A stretch of DNA of 32,151 nucleotides, taken from the NCBI GenBank assembly GCA_024763435.1, contig JANTFN010000003.1, forward strand, positions 1 through 32,151, in the 5' to 3' direction. Shown one piece after another: positions 23,404-31,947 of the stretch (positions are counted from its first letter, which is position 1; each line of letters begins with the position of its first letter). This DNA comes from Thermodesulfobacteriota bacterium. GTDB lineage: Bacteria > Desulfobacterota > S145-22. The notes beneath the pieces are model-generated. The model had not been told where the DNA came from. It did no database searches and saw only the letters and a program-made list of their open reading frames with translations. The position numbers and the translations under genes are program-made.

Positions 23404-25566
23404 CTACAACGTGAGACAGGAATACTCCCTCTCCCTATCAATAGCTCTCCAGGTGATGTGACAATCATTATTCGAGGTGCTTGTTTCGGGTATCTTGTTG
23501 TGCTGATCAAGAATAACGTGAAAATCGAGATCGTCGCCCCTGTGTGAATCATTATAAATAAAGGTATATATTTTTTCCTGGTGCCCGCCGATCCCATCCT
23601 CAATCCAGCCGGCCATATCAAGGCCCCGGAGATCAATTCTGATTCGCCGCCAGGTTGTTCCAGCTTCTCGGTTTTCTACGGTGATCTGAATAACAAGCTG
23701 TCGTTGCCCGCTCACTGTTCGACGGGAAATTCTGACATGGGATGTGTGAATGTCGATCTCGGGATGTTCACTCTCATCGCCGGGAGTGAACGTGATACCG
23801 GCTGCGTCATTATTGCCTGAACTGTTGGTAACGGTTATTTCGGCAGGTCGATTTTCTCCGGCATAAAGTCTGTCGGTAGGATCTCCGTAAGGATCATCCA
23901 TGGTGTCCGAAAGCTGCATCCTAATCCGGGTGTTATTCCAACTGATAATATTGACCCTGTAAGCGTATCTGTCACCCGGGACAGAAAATGTTAATTGACC
24001 CGGGGAGTCTCCAAAGTTCCTCCCGCGTATCGTAAGCTCCTGGAGAGGTGAAATTTCTCTCTTGGAAAGGCGATCGATACGTGGAACCATCGGCTGAATG
24101 GTGCAGACATATCTGGGACCTTCTTCGCCACTGTAATAGTAAGGTGTCTCGCTGGGTCCACCCGGTCCCGAAGCGATAAAGGTTCCGGGTGCCGGCGGTT
24201 CGACCCGGGCAGGTTTGAGCCAGATCACAGTCTCTTTTGCCGACCGGCCGATGGCTTCTCCCATGGATATCGGAACGATGCAGCGGACACGCCCTTGCGT
24301 CCATTCGGTAATCTCGCAGGAAAAAGTCGCATCCGGCAGGGCAATGACCACATGGCCTTCGTTTCTCCCAAAATCGTGGCCGTAAATGGACAGATTCCCC
24401 CCGACAGCGACCGGATGGTTGACCGATGTAATCCTGGCCGGAAACCCGGGCTCGGGGAGTGATGGTGCCTGCGCAGTCATCCCCGCATTAGATCCGGCAA
24501 CTCTTCGTTCTGTGGTCATGCGCGAATTCTGTAATGCCTTGTTGGATTGTTGAGAGGGAGCTATTTTCCTTTTAAAATAGTCGGTTTTTACTGTTGGCAT
24601 AATCTGCAAAGCACTTGACCTGCTGGCAACAGGGATGAGCAAAGCAGTTTTCTTCGCTTCACCGGGAAGGTTTGAAAATGACGTCTTGATCCTTGCGCGC
24701 CGGGTCAACTTGAGTCCGGTATCGAAATCCACGCTTTTGCCGGGGGTGAGCGCCCCCCTGGGATCGACCTTGCCCAAAGTCCAGGTCTTGTTCTTCGCGC
24801 CAAATGACAGAATAAGGCGGCCCTTGTCGTAATGCTTGCGCGTAAACTTCCCTTTGCCCTTGTTTTTGACCCGGACATAGATGGTGCCGTTTCTGAGAAA
24901 AATCTTCTCCACGGAAAGCAGGGGAGAGAGAGTGGACTTCCCTGATGTCCCCGGACCGGAAGAGGGTTTCTGCTTCTGTGTTGCCTGGCGCAGGGCCTTT
25001 TGAGCTTCCGCTTTCTTGGTGAAAAAACGCCCCCTTCTCGTCAGGCAGATCTTGCGGGTGGTTTCAAAAATCCGGCCATTAAACAAACACCAGCCCTTGC
25101 AGGCCGCGGCGGCTTTTTCCCTGCCTGTGAAGAACTTCCCTCCCTTGTCCTGACAGCCCCCTTTGGTCATCCTTGAGACTTTTCCATCCAGGCAGCAGTA
25201 CCCGGGGGTCTGGGCGTCGCAGTAGTCATTGGCGTCATTCTGGGTTGTGAAGAACTTCCCTCCTCTTATTTTGCAATTGCCTTTGGTTATGTTGGTAACC
25301 TTTCTATCCGCGCAGCACCAGCCTTTTGTCTGGGCATCGAGATACGCCTTCGCGGAGTTCCTGTCTTTGAAGAAATGCCCCTTATGTTCTCGACAGTAGG
25401 AACTGGTACTTTTGATGATCTTGCCTTTCGCGTAGCACCAGCCGACTATTTGACCGCCCTTTTTCCCTTTCGATGCCTGTTTGGCGTAGGAAGAGATGGC
25501 AAATGCGGAGACGACCAGTAATGCTGTGAAAAGAAAGAATATTGCATGTTTTGTTCTAGGGTTCAT
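23404..25566 (-). CDS. Secreted Cys-rich-repeat modular protein (4 repeats, IPT/TIG tail)
   Basis: The 720-residue protein has the family leader MNPRTKHAIFFLFTALLVVS and four Cys-rich units (residues 42 to about 195). The shared beta-rich domain follows (LLSVEKIFLRNGTIYVRVKN, FDTGLKLTRRARIKTSF). The specific part has two IPT/TIG-like domains: PARITSVNHPVAVGGNLSIYG from about 375, and RIDRLSKREISPLQELTIRG from about 495, each with a G-x-x-F/N-FG-x-x-x-G turn. A CARDB-like end follows from about 605 (NKIPETSTSNNDC). In its first repeat the usual CC is CY and the closing cysteine is missing, so that unit has only two of four cysteines. A ribosome site GGAGGGG precedes the ATG. It stops with TAG, and TGA follows one codon later. 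Confidence 0.85.
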   Translation of the reverse strand: MNPRTKHAIFFLFTALLVVSAFAISSYAKQASKGKKGGQIVGWCYAKGKIIKSTSSYCREHKGHFFKDRNSAKAYLDAQTKGWCCADRKVTNITKGNCKIRGGKFFTTQNDANDYCDAQTPGYCCLDGKVSRMTKGGCQDKGGKFFTGREKAAAACKGWCLFNGRIFETTRKICLTRRGRFFTKKAEAQKALRQATQKQKPSSGPGTSGKSTLSPLLSVEKIFLRNGTIYVRVKNKGKGKFTRKHYDKGRLILSFGAKNKTWTLGKVDPRGALTPGKSVDFDTGLKLTRRARIKTSFSNLPGEAKKTALLIPVASRSSALQIMPTVKTDYFKRKIAPSQQSNKALQNSRMTTERRVAGSNAGMTAQAPSLPEPGFPARITSVNHPVAVGGNLSIYGHDFGRNEGHVVIALPDATFSCEITEWTQGRVRCIVPISMGEAIGRSAKETVIWLKPARVEPPAPGTFIASGPGGPSETPYYYSGEEGPRYVCTIQPMVPRIDRLSKREISPLQELTIRGRNFGDSPGQLTFSVPGDRYAYRVNIISWNNTRIRMQLSDTMDDPYGDPTDRLYAGENRPAEITVTNSSGNNDAAGITFTPGDESEHPEIDIHTSHVRISRRTVSGQRQLVIQITVENREAGTTWRRIRIDLRGLDMAGWIEDGIGGHQEKIYTFIYNDSHRGDDLDFHVILDQHNKIPETSTSNNDCHITWRAIDREREYSCLTL
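24982..25443 (-). repeat. Cys-rich repeat block, 4 units
   Basis: The units are 40, 40, 36 and about 38 residues long. About 53 bp at 25330-25382 match 23144-23197 in the next paralogue with only a couple of differences, encoding the FFKDRNSAKAYL segment. That is much closer than the C-terminal parts of the two genes. Confidence 0.88.
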
Positions 25567-25606
25567 GGTAATTCCCCTCCTTTTTTTATGTTGCCGGTTT
25601 TTTACT

Positions 25607-25645
25607 CTTTATAAGTAAGTGTCAAAATCACCGAAAAAGTTCATT
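25607..25645 (-). promoter_or_regulatory. Conserved 39-bp upstream element, copy 1
   Basis: On the minus strand the core reads TTTTGACACTTACTTATAAA, ending 40 bases before the ATG of the 720-residue paralogue. It matches copy 2 (31948-31986) at 37 of 39 positions although flanking DNA has diverged. It contains TTGACA but no clear -10 box at 17 bp. Confidence 0.75.
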
Positions 25646-25978
25646 CCTCTGTGAAATTAAATTTTTCATGTCTAAATGAAGATTTAACAATTTAAATTCC
25701 CATAAAAAGTTTCCCCTGTAGGGGATCTATTTTTTTCTCCGGAAGAAGGAAAATATTTCCCCCTGTTTTTCTAATACAAGTAAAAATGTCAAAAGGCCCT
25801 TGTTTCTAAACCAGGGCACAACGGAGAAAAATCAAAAAAAGGGAGAATACACCAGGAGTTTTCCAGCGATAGCATAGTCTGCGGCCTGTAACGCGATATC
25901 TCACCGGAAACGCATACCTTAAAGATGATGTCTGTTGTTGGACCATTACGTGAATCTCTAAATTATAGGTTCTCATAA

Positions 25979-26007
25979 ACAATAACATTGTTTTAATATC
26001 ATGTCAA
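25979..26007 (-). promoter_or_regulatory. Possible sigma-70 promoter within the intergenic region
   Basis: On the minus strand TTGACA (26007-26002), a 17-bp spacer and TATTGT (25984-25979) form a moderate promoter. The -10 box is overlapped by the AAACAAT/ATTGTTT palindrome, a suitable place for a repressor. It would give a leader of about 400 bases for the 720-residue paralogue. Confidence 0.35.
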
Positions 26008-26111
26008 AGTCCTGGCAGTGCTTAACGGCATACGTAAAGGGAAAACTAAAGCGTGTAAATAAAATTAAGTTCATATCGAGAAAGCCCCTTTTTGTTGTTG
26101 GCTAACGCTTG

Positions 26112-28877
26112 TTATTCGATGTAGAAAAAATCACTATAGGCTGTTACGCTGGGACAATTATCAAGCTCGAGGCGCAACCTGTATCTCCCGGTAGGAAGCG
26201 CGCCAGGCCCGCCCATGTTTCCCGCCCCACTGTCGCCTCCTGCCATCGTTACCCCATAAGACGCATCGTAACAGGAAGAGCCGATGACCCACCGAAAGCC
26301 TATTGTCGAAGACACCATAATTCTATAATTAAATGGTAGGTGTCGCGCTATGCAATCATAGTCTCTCCCGTCAGAACTGAGGTAAAGAGAGGCGGTTGCA
26401 GTGGGACAGGGATGGGGGCAGTATGGTGAATTGTCCCACACAATATCCACCCTGTCACCACTGGAGAAACGTCTCCTTGAGCCGGAGAAACCAAGTGTTA
26501 TTGCTGGTTGCTCGATGCGAAACTCCTCGCTTTCCCCGTAAATTCTGGGATCGGTTCTACTTTCAATGCGGATTTTGTACCCAGCTCCCAAGTATATGTC
26601 ACCTCTGCAATCACCACCGATTATCCAGGGGTGATTAGTCAGGTCAATATGTGATAGCGCTGCAATATTTTCAAGGATTGTTTTTATGCGTCTCCCACGA
26701 TTCATCAAGATTGCGTTGATCCTTTCAGGCCTAAAATTATAATGGCAGTGAATGGTTGGGGTGGAACCCAGAGACAGGGTTTCTCCATCTACCGAAACTT
26801 CCATAGGTGGGACAACGCTGAAAGAATGATCACTTTGATCATCAATCAGGGTCCCCCCGGTGATTATTTTGATAGTGTAGTCATCTCCCTCTTCGTAAGA
26901 GCCCGAGACATCATAGTTTACTGTACAGGTATAGGCATTGGCATTGGGACCCGGGGCATCTGAATCAAGTACACAATGGGCGTCTGTTTCATAGATTGTA
27001 TCCAAAATTCGCCCGTTTTTCATCAGTTGTATGAAGAAGTTCGGCAAAGCATCGCCGGGCATGGCAGAATAGTAACGCCATGAAATCGCCTGTCTGCTTC
27101 CTTTGGGCCACAATTCACCGCCGTTGGGGGAGAGCACACTAATACCATAAGCGCGCGTAGTTGATCCTGCGTCCCTGATCCCGCGAGTAAGATAAAAGGG
27201 CTTAGAAGAACCGTGAGATTCATTTTCTCCAACAAAGCGGACTCGGTTAAAAAAAGTCATGACATAAGGGCCCCCTTCCTGGAGATCATCGGGAAGGGTA
27301 CAATCAAGGATAAGGCTTCGCCGATCATCACTCAGAGACACAATAGTGCAAGGCAAGAAACGCCAAACTCCCATCATGGTTTCCGATTGCGATTGCAGGT
27401 GAATCCGTTTCTCCAGTTCATCTCCGGGGGGGCTTCGGAATGAAGGAAATTCCGGATCGGGAATAGAGAGGTAGATTGTCACATGCTCATTGGCAAGGTA
27501 AATTTGTTTCCTTGGTTCAATAGAAACTAACATTCCATGAGGGGCATAAGCATGCATCTCCGGGGGAATCACCCAGCCAATTTGAAAATCATCACTCACA
27601 CCATAGATGGCAGCAGTTGCTCGAACCATTACTGTATAGTGCCGGTTGGAAGGCACGTCTGCTGGAACCGGAAGTTCGACGCGCATTTCTCTTGACGGGA
27701 GCGGAATGACTGAGACGTCAGCGGTGGCAACGATTGTGTCTCCATTCCTAAGGGTCACTTCGGAAATCGGGAGCGGTTCTCTGCTTTCCTCAAAACTAAA
27801 ATGCACTTCGATGGTGTCGCCGGGCATAAAATGATTGGTGGATGAAGGCAGGGAAACATGAATTCCCCGATCAATAAAGAGGGGATTGTGTTTGCCCGGC
27901 TTACGGATGAGGGAAGGCAGTTTTCCCTGAAGCTTGGCGGGTGTCACGCCTGCCGCACGGGATAATGGAGCAACGCTGGTAACACGTCTGGTAAAAACCT
28001 TATGTTTTCCTTCTTTTTGAGTCAGTACTTTCGATGGTCCGAGTCGTACCGTCTTGAATCCTGCTATCCTGACCTTTTTAAAGGTTATCTGGAATTGGAT
28101 TATTTCTCTTTTTTTCAGCACAAGCCCCGTATCAAAGCTCATCTTTCCGCCCGGTTTAGTTAAAAGTCTTTTAAGATCAATCTGCTGTAAGCGCCACGTA
28201 TTTATCTTGCCGCTATAACGGAGGACAAGTTTGCCCTGTTTGTAATCCCGGGCGGTCAGCTTCCCTTTTCCTTTATTCTGGAGACGGATATGGACGGTGC
28301 CGCCCTTAAGATAGATCCGGGCTACGGAAAGCAGGGGGAAGATAGAAGGCTTGGCTGGTGCCTTGCTTGGAACCAAAAGGGACGAGGGAGCCTGCTTCCC
28401 GGACTTTGCCAGATGCAGGGCCTTTTCAGCTTCGGCTTTCTTCGTGAAAAACCGCCCCCGTCGCGTCACGCAGAGCTTTTTTGTACTCTCGAAAATCCGG
28501 TTGGTTGACAGGCACCAGCCTTTCAGTTCACAAGCTGAAGTGGCTTTGGTTTTGTCTGTAAAGAATTTTCCTTTCTTTTTCAGGCAGTTCCCCTTATTCG
28601 AGGAAACCACCTTGCCATTCAGGCAGCAGTATCCGGGGATCTGGCTATCGCAATAGCTCACAGCGGCCTTGTGGGATGTAAAGAAGTGTCCCTTATGCTT
28701 TAGACACATCGAAAGGGTACTTTTGAAGATCTTGCCGCCCGCGCAGCACCAGCCGATAGTATGGCTACCCTTTTTCCCTGAAGGCGTCTTCATGGCGTAG
28801 GAAGAGATGGCAAATACGAAGACGACCAGTAAGGCTGTGAAAAGAGAAAATATTGCATGTTTTGTTCTGGGGTTCAT
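26112..28877 (-). CDS. Secreted Cys-rich-repeat modular protein (3 repeats, Kre9-like and Ig-like tail)
   Basis: The 921-residue protein has the leader MNPRTKHAIFSLFTALLVVF, nearly identical to the 720-residue paralogue, and only three Cys-rich units (42 to about 157). The shared beta-rich domain follows (LLSVARIYLKGGTVHIRLQN). The long specific region holds several Ig-like units: IHVSLPSSTNHFMPGDTIEV, MLVSIEPRKQIYLANEHVTI, the canonical SPNGGELWPKGSRQAISW, and a C-terminal unit with PYCPHPCPT ending YSDFFYIE. The start overlaps the stop of a 62-codon ORF (ATGA). Its ribosome site is GGAGGG. The middle repeat is a hybrid of two repeats in the 918-residue paralogue (see findings). Confidence 0.85.
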   Translation of the reverse strand: MNPRTKHAIFSLFTALLVVFVFAISSYAMKTPSGKKGSHTIGWCCAGGKIFKSTLSMCLKHKGHFFTSHKAAVSYCDSQIPGYCCLNGKVVSSNKGNCLKKKGKFFTDKTKATSACELKGWCLSTNRIFESTKKLCVTRRGRFFTKKAEAEKALHLAKSGKQAPSSLLVPSKAPAKPSIFPLLSVARIYLKGGTVHIRLQNKGKGKLTARDYKQGKLVLRYSGKINTWRLQQIDLKRLLTKPGGKMSFDTGLVLKKREIIQFQITFKKVRIAGFKTVRLGPSKVLTQKEGKHKVFTRRVTSVAPLSRAAGVTPAKLQGKLPSLIRKPGKHNPLFIDRGIHVSLPSSTNHFMPGDTIEVHFSFEESREPLPISEVTLRNGDTIVATADVSVIPLPSREMRVELPVPADVPSNRHYTVMVRATAAIYGVSDDFQIGWVIPPEMHAYAPHGMLVSIEPRKQIYLANEHVTIYLSIPDPEFPSFRSPPGDELEKRIHLQSQSETMMGVWRFLPCTIVSLSDDRRSLILDCTLPDDLQEGGPYVMTFFNRVRFVGENESHGSSKPFYLTRGIRDAGSTTRAYGISVLSPNGGELWPKGSRQAISWRYYSAMPGDALPNFFIQLMKNGRILDTIYETDAHCVLDSDAPGPNANAYTCTVNYDVSGSYEEGDDYTIKIITGGTLIDDQSDHSFSVVPPMEVSVDGETLSLGSTPTIHCHYNFRPERINAILMNRGRRIKTILENIAALSHIDLTNHPWIIGGDCRGDIYLGAGYKIRIESRTDPRIYGESEEFRIEQPAITLGFSGSRRRFSSGDRVDIVWDNSPYCPHPCPTATASLYLSSDGRDYDCIARHLPFNYRIMVSSTIGFRWVIGSSCYDASYGVTMAGGDSGAGNMGGPGALPTGRYRLRLELDNCPSVTAYSDFFYIE
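28407..28754 (-). repeat. Cys-rich repeat block, 3 units
   Basis: The units are 40, 38 and about 38 residues. The stretch 28540-28638 is composed of two segments, each identical to a different place in the 918-residue paralogue, meeting inside TTTTTCAGGCA (28576-28586). Confidence 0.9.
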
Positions 28878-29062
28878 GGCAATTTCCCTCCTGTTGCAAG
28901 CTTGAATGTTAACATTTTTGAACTCAACCTGTTTGGCTCGGGGCTTCTTTTCATGACAGTGATGGTTTTGTCGATGTCGGTCTGTTTGGTTTTCGCTATG
29001 CCCAAAAGCCCCATAAACAGGAAACGCAATACAGTTATTGCCGGAATGACAATTTTTCTCAC
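28874..29062 (-). CDS. Small 62-residue hypothetical protein, translationally coupled
   Basis: A GTG start preceded by AAAGGTGA opens a 62-codon frame. It has a basic start, a hydrophobic segment (residues about 4-23) and a polar, basic rest. Its TGA overlaps the ATG of the next large gene (ATGA), a common sign of real coupled genes. No family is recognised. It could be a small membrane or secreted protein, a leader peptide controlling the downstream gene, or a decayed start of another paralogue. The coupling is the main support; the N-terminus does not match the shared leader of the large proteins. Confidence 0.5.
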   Translation of the reverse strand: MRKIVIPAITVLRFLFMGLLGIAKTKQTDIDKTITVMKRSPEPNRLSSKMLTFKLATGGKLP

Positions 29063-29153
29063 AGGGTCACCTTTAGGGGTTGTTGTTTTTCGACACCTGC
29101 GAACAAGATAAGAGAAGTTTCTCCTCCCTTATTTTTCTGATTGGATTTCCATC

Positions 29154-31910
29154 TTACCTCCTGCAACCACGGTCAGGTAAGTGAAACATTGAAGAAAGAC
29201 CGTACACATAGTTTCTAAAACCATTAGGATACACCACGATGTTTGCAGGGATTCCTCGGTCATTTGTAAAACAACTGCAATAAGGATAGCCACCGCTACT
29301 ACTCTCGCCGAATCTCCAGCACAGACTTCCAGAAGGTGGCTGGTCATAGGATATCCAGATTTCACCACAATACCGCATAATTTCATGGAAGAAAGACTGA
29401 GCCGCGCCACAACTCGAGTTGCCGCTAACATACAGACAAACAACAGATACCCGAACCGAAGCATCCAGGGGGCTTTCCCAGTGGATCTGTCTGCCGTGTC
29501 TGCATCCGGATGTATTGGTCCAGACCCGGAAACCGGCATACCTTACTTCGAAATAACTGCCCAAGCCGTAGTTAGAAGGATCAGACGTATCGGAGACGCG
29601 AATCGCATAATGCGAACCACCATGCAGGGGCACTTCTTCTCCATGAAAAATCCACTGGCCTTCAGATACGCGATTTCCGCCTATATTCCACGTAAACCTT
29701 TGCTCGTTCCCACTAAATACCCCCTGGTTTCGGCTTAAGACCATAACCTCTGTTCCGCTTTCGTCCACAACTGAAATGCGAACGGAGCGTACCCCGGTGT
29801 GTGAGTGTTCTAATGGCCATTGGAATCGAATGACAGTAGGGTTGGCTATATAGCGCACGCCGCCACCATGCATTACCTTGATCGGGCCGGTGACGGAAAA
29901 CGTTTCGCTTATTCCTTCGGTAGGGCCGTTTCTATCTACAACTTTGATCCGGTAATCGGATGCCGGAGACAGATCGGCGGGGATAGGCCAGCTGAGAGAG
30001 TAGGACTCGGATGCCCCATGCCATATGGCACGTTCTGCGGGGATTGTAAGCACGGTATCAGCGCCACGCTTCAGCTGAACCAGAAAAGCGCGTTCTGCGG
30101 GGTAATGGCCATTGATACGCCAGGCAATAATCTGGGTGCTGCCGCGCGGCCAGCTGATCGGCGTGTGTCCTGGTGTTACGAGCCGAATCTCCCAGGCCGT
30201 ATGGGTTCCCCCGCCTCCCTCAGAAGCTCCCCCTTCCCCTATTGGCCGGATGGGAAATGTGACAAATCCGCTTGCTTTGGGATGCGTGGCAAGGATGGTA
30301 TAATTACCATAAGAGATGCCGGATGGGATTTCGAAGTGCAGCGTGTGGATTGCCTGATGCATCGTGCCCGCCCCTTCCGGGAGATATTCTTGCGTCTGTT
30401 CCGCTTCAACGCTGCCGTTGTGGTAGAGCTGAAAGGTAATTGTGCCGGGTTCGACCCGTCGGTTGAACTGATACCTGACGGTCATGGTTCCGCCCGTATG
30501 CTGGACATCATCCCTGGAAGGCTCTAAAAAGTCTATTCGCGCCAAGTTTCTCGTGATCTGAAATTCATCGCTTTCACCGTAGGCGTCGGATGCGGAATGG
30601 CTGGCTGAAATATAATAGCGCCCGATGGGGGTATCCTCCCGGAGCGTTAAAAGAGCCGGAACGCCTGGATGGGCGGGAACAGTTATGGTGCCGGCGTTGG
30701 TGCCGGTCCTGCTGAGGACGGAGAAGGTAATGTCGCCGTCCGACACATCCTCCCGGGTAATCTCATAAATGATATGGATGGTTTCACCCTGGTAATATTT
30801 TGCCGGGCCGACAGGATTGAGAATATGGATTCCCCTGTCAAGTATCATGGGGACCATTGATGGGGGTGACGGTTTCGCCCTTTTGGCCATCATCAAAGGT
30901 GAAACGGGTGTTTTTTTTGTATGTCCTGTGGAAAATGTTGAAGCCGTTTTCTGCTTCAATCTTTCAGATGGGGTAAGCAGAGATGTTTTGGATTTACCAC
31001 TTGGGAGTTGAGCAGTTGAAACCTGGACTTTGGCGCGCCGGGTCAGTTTGAACCCCGTATCGAACTCGACATATTTGCCTTTATTGAGCGCGCCTTTGGG
31101 GTCGATCCTGCTCAAGGACCAGGTCTTGTTCTTCGCTCCCAGCGACAACATTAAGCGCCCCTTGTCATAATGCCCCCGCGTAAACTTTCCCTTGCCTTTG
31201 TTTCTCACACGGAGATGGACGATGCCGTCCTTGAGATATATCTTTTCCACGGAAAGCAGGGGAAATAGCGCGGGCTTCTCTGGTGTTCCCGGGCCGGGCG
31301 ATAGTTTCTGCTTCTGCTTTGCCAGACGCAGGGCTTTTTGAGCTTCCGTTTTCTTGGCGAAAAAACGCCCCCGCCTTGTCAGGCAGGTCCTGCGGGTGAT
31401 TTCGAAAATCCGGTTGTTTAACAGGCACCAGCCTTTTAGTTCACAGGCTGAGGTGGCTTTGGTTTTGTCTGTAAAGAATTTTCCTTTCTTTTTCAGGCAT
31501 TCACCTTTCTTCATTTTGGAAACCTTGTGGTCAATGCAGCAGTAACCCGGTTGACTCATCTCGCAATACAGGTCCGCCGCGTTTTTTTTCTTAAAGAAAT
31601 GCCCTTTGTTTTTCAGGCAGTTCCCCTTATTCGAGGAAACCACCTTGCCATTCAGGCAGCAGTATCCGGGGGTCTGGGCGTCGCAGTAACTCTCGGCAGC
31701 CTCGCGGGTTGCAAAGAAGTGCCCCTTCTGTTTTGAACACATTGCGGCGGTGGTCTTAACGGTTTTACCGCTCTTGCAGCACCACCCGATGGTCTGGCCT
31801 CCTTTTCCCCCTTTTGAGGCCTGCCTGGCATGTGAAGATATAACGGCTCCCACAGTTCCCAGAAGCGCCACAAGCAGGAAGATTATCAAGTGCTTTGCCT
31901 GATTTTTCAT
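29154..31910 (-). CDS. Secreted Cys-rich-repeat modular protein (4 repeats, Ig/Kre9-like tail)
   Basis: The 918-residue protein is the first gene of the array. It has a leader (MKNQAKHLIIFLLVALLGTV), four Cys-rich units (42 to about 198) and the shared beta-rich domain (LLSVEKIYLKDGIVHLRVRN from about 218). Ig-like units follow: IHILNPVGPAKYYQGETIHI, IDFLEPSRDDVQHTGGTMTV, and a Kre9/Knh-type unit with PISWPRGSTQIIAWRINGHY. The C-terminal 150 residues are rich in Cys, Gly, Ser and Tyr, ending DRGCRR, with no recognised fold. No sortase or PEP-CTERM signal and no C-terminal membrane anchor is seen, so export to the periplasm or outside is the simplest reading. Confidence 0.85.
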   Translation of the reverse strand: MKNQAKHLIIFLLVALLGTVGAVISSHARQASKGGKGGQTIGWCCKSGKTVKTTAAMCSKQKGHFFATREAAESYCDAQTPGYCCLNGKVVSSNKGNCLKNKGHFFKKKNAADLYCEMSQPGYCCIDHKVSKMKKGECLKKKGKFFTDKTKATSACELKGWCLLNNRIFEITRRTCLTRRGRFFAKKTEAQKALRLAKQKQKLSPGPGTPEKPALFPLLSVEKIYLKDGIVHLRVRNKGKGKFTRGHYDKGRLMLSLGAKNKTWSLSRIDPKGALNKGKYVEFDTGFKLTRRAKVQVSTAQLPSGKSKTSLLTPSERLKQKTASTFSTGHTKKTPVSPLMMAKRAKPSPPSMVPMILDRGIHILNPVGPAKYYQGETIHIIYEITREDVSDGDITFSVLSRTGTNAGTITVPAHPGVPALLTLREDTPIGRYYISASHSASDAYGESDEFQITRNLARIDFLEPSRDDVQHTGGTMTVRYQFNRRVEPGTITFQLYHNGSVEAEQTQEYLPEGAGTMHQAIHTLHFEIPSGISYGNYTILATHPKASGFVTFPIRPIGEGGASEGGGGTHTAWEIRLVTPGHTPISWPRGSTQIIAWRINGHYPAERAFLVQLKRGADTVLTIPAERAIWHGASESYSLSWPIPADLSPASDYRIKVVDRNGPTEGISETFSVTGPIKVMHGGGVRYIANPTVIRFQWPLEHSHTGVRSVRISVVDESGTEVMVLSRNQGVFSGNEQRFTWNIGGNRVSEGQWIFHGEEVPLHGGSHYAIRVSDTSDPSNYGLGSYFEVRYAGFRVWTNTSGCRHGRQIHWESPLDASVRVSVVCLYVSGNSSCGAAQSFFHEIMRYCGEIWISYDQPPSGSLCWRFGESSSGGYPYCSCFTNDRGIPANIVVYPNGFRNYVYGLSSMFHLPDRGCRR
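31317..31787 (-). repeat. Cys-rich repeat block, 4 units
   Basis: The units are 40, 40, 38 and about 38 residues. Units 1-3 each have all four cysteines (CC-x12-C-x17-C). The 11-bp string TTTTTCAGGCA recurs exactly 120 bp apart (31489-31499 and 31609-31619), one unit length. Confidence 0.9.
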
Positions 31911-31947
31911 GATTTACCCCCCATTTTAATGTTGCAGGATTGTGTTT

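Larger units (their letters stand above)
25567..26111. other. 545-bp AT-rich intergenic region in the paralogue array
   Basis: No convincing gene is present. A 56-codon frame (25976 down to 25806, minus strand) has no recognisable product or ribosome site. The region holds a conserved upstream element (25607-25645), a perfect palindrome AAACAAT-AAC-ATTGTTT (25977-25993), a promoter-like pair on the minus strand, and a small hairpin (CCCCTGTAGGGG, about 25722). It separates the array into two likely transcription units. Confidence 0.7.

Noticed and set aside
25806-25988. 60-codon open frame on the minus strand in the array's large gap
   Set aside because: No ribosome site, no recognisable product and an odd composition; kept only as part of the gap description.
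25567-26111. Search by eye for a c-di-GMP riboswitch ahead of the secreted-protein genes
   Set aside because: The conserved GEMM core sequences were not found on the minus strand.
20858-31910. Repeated blocks considered as a CRISPR-like or insertion-sequence repeat
   Set aside because: The repeats are in-frame coding units of about 120 bp without unique spacers, inverted ends or transposase.
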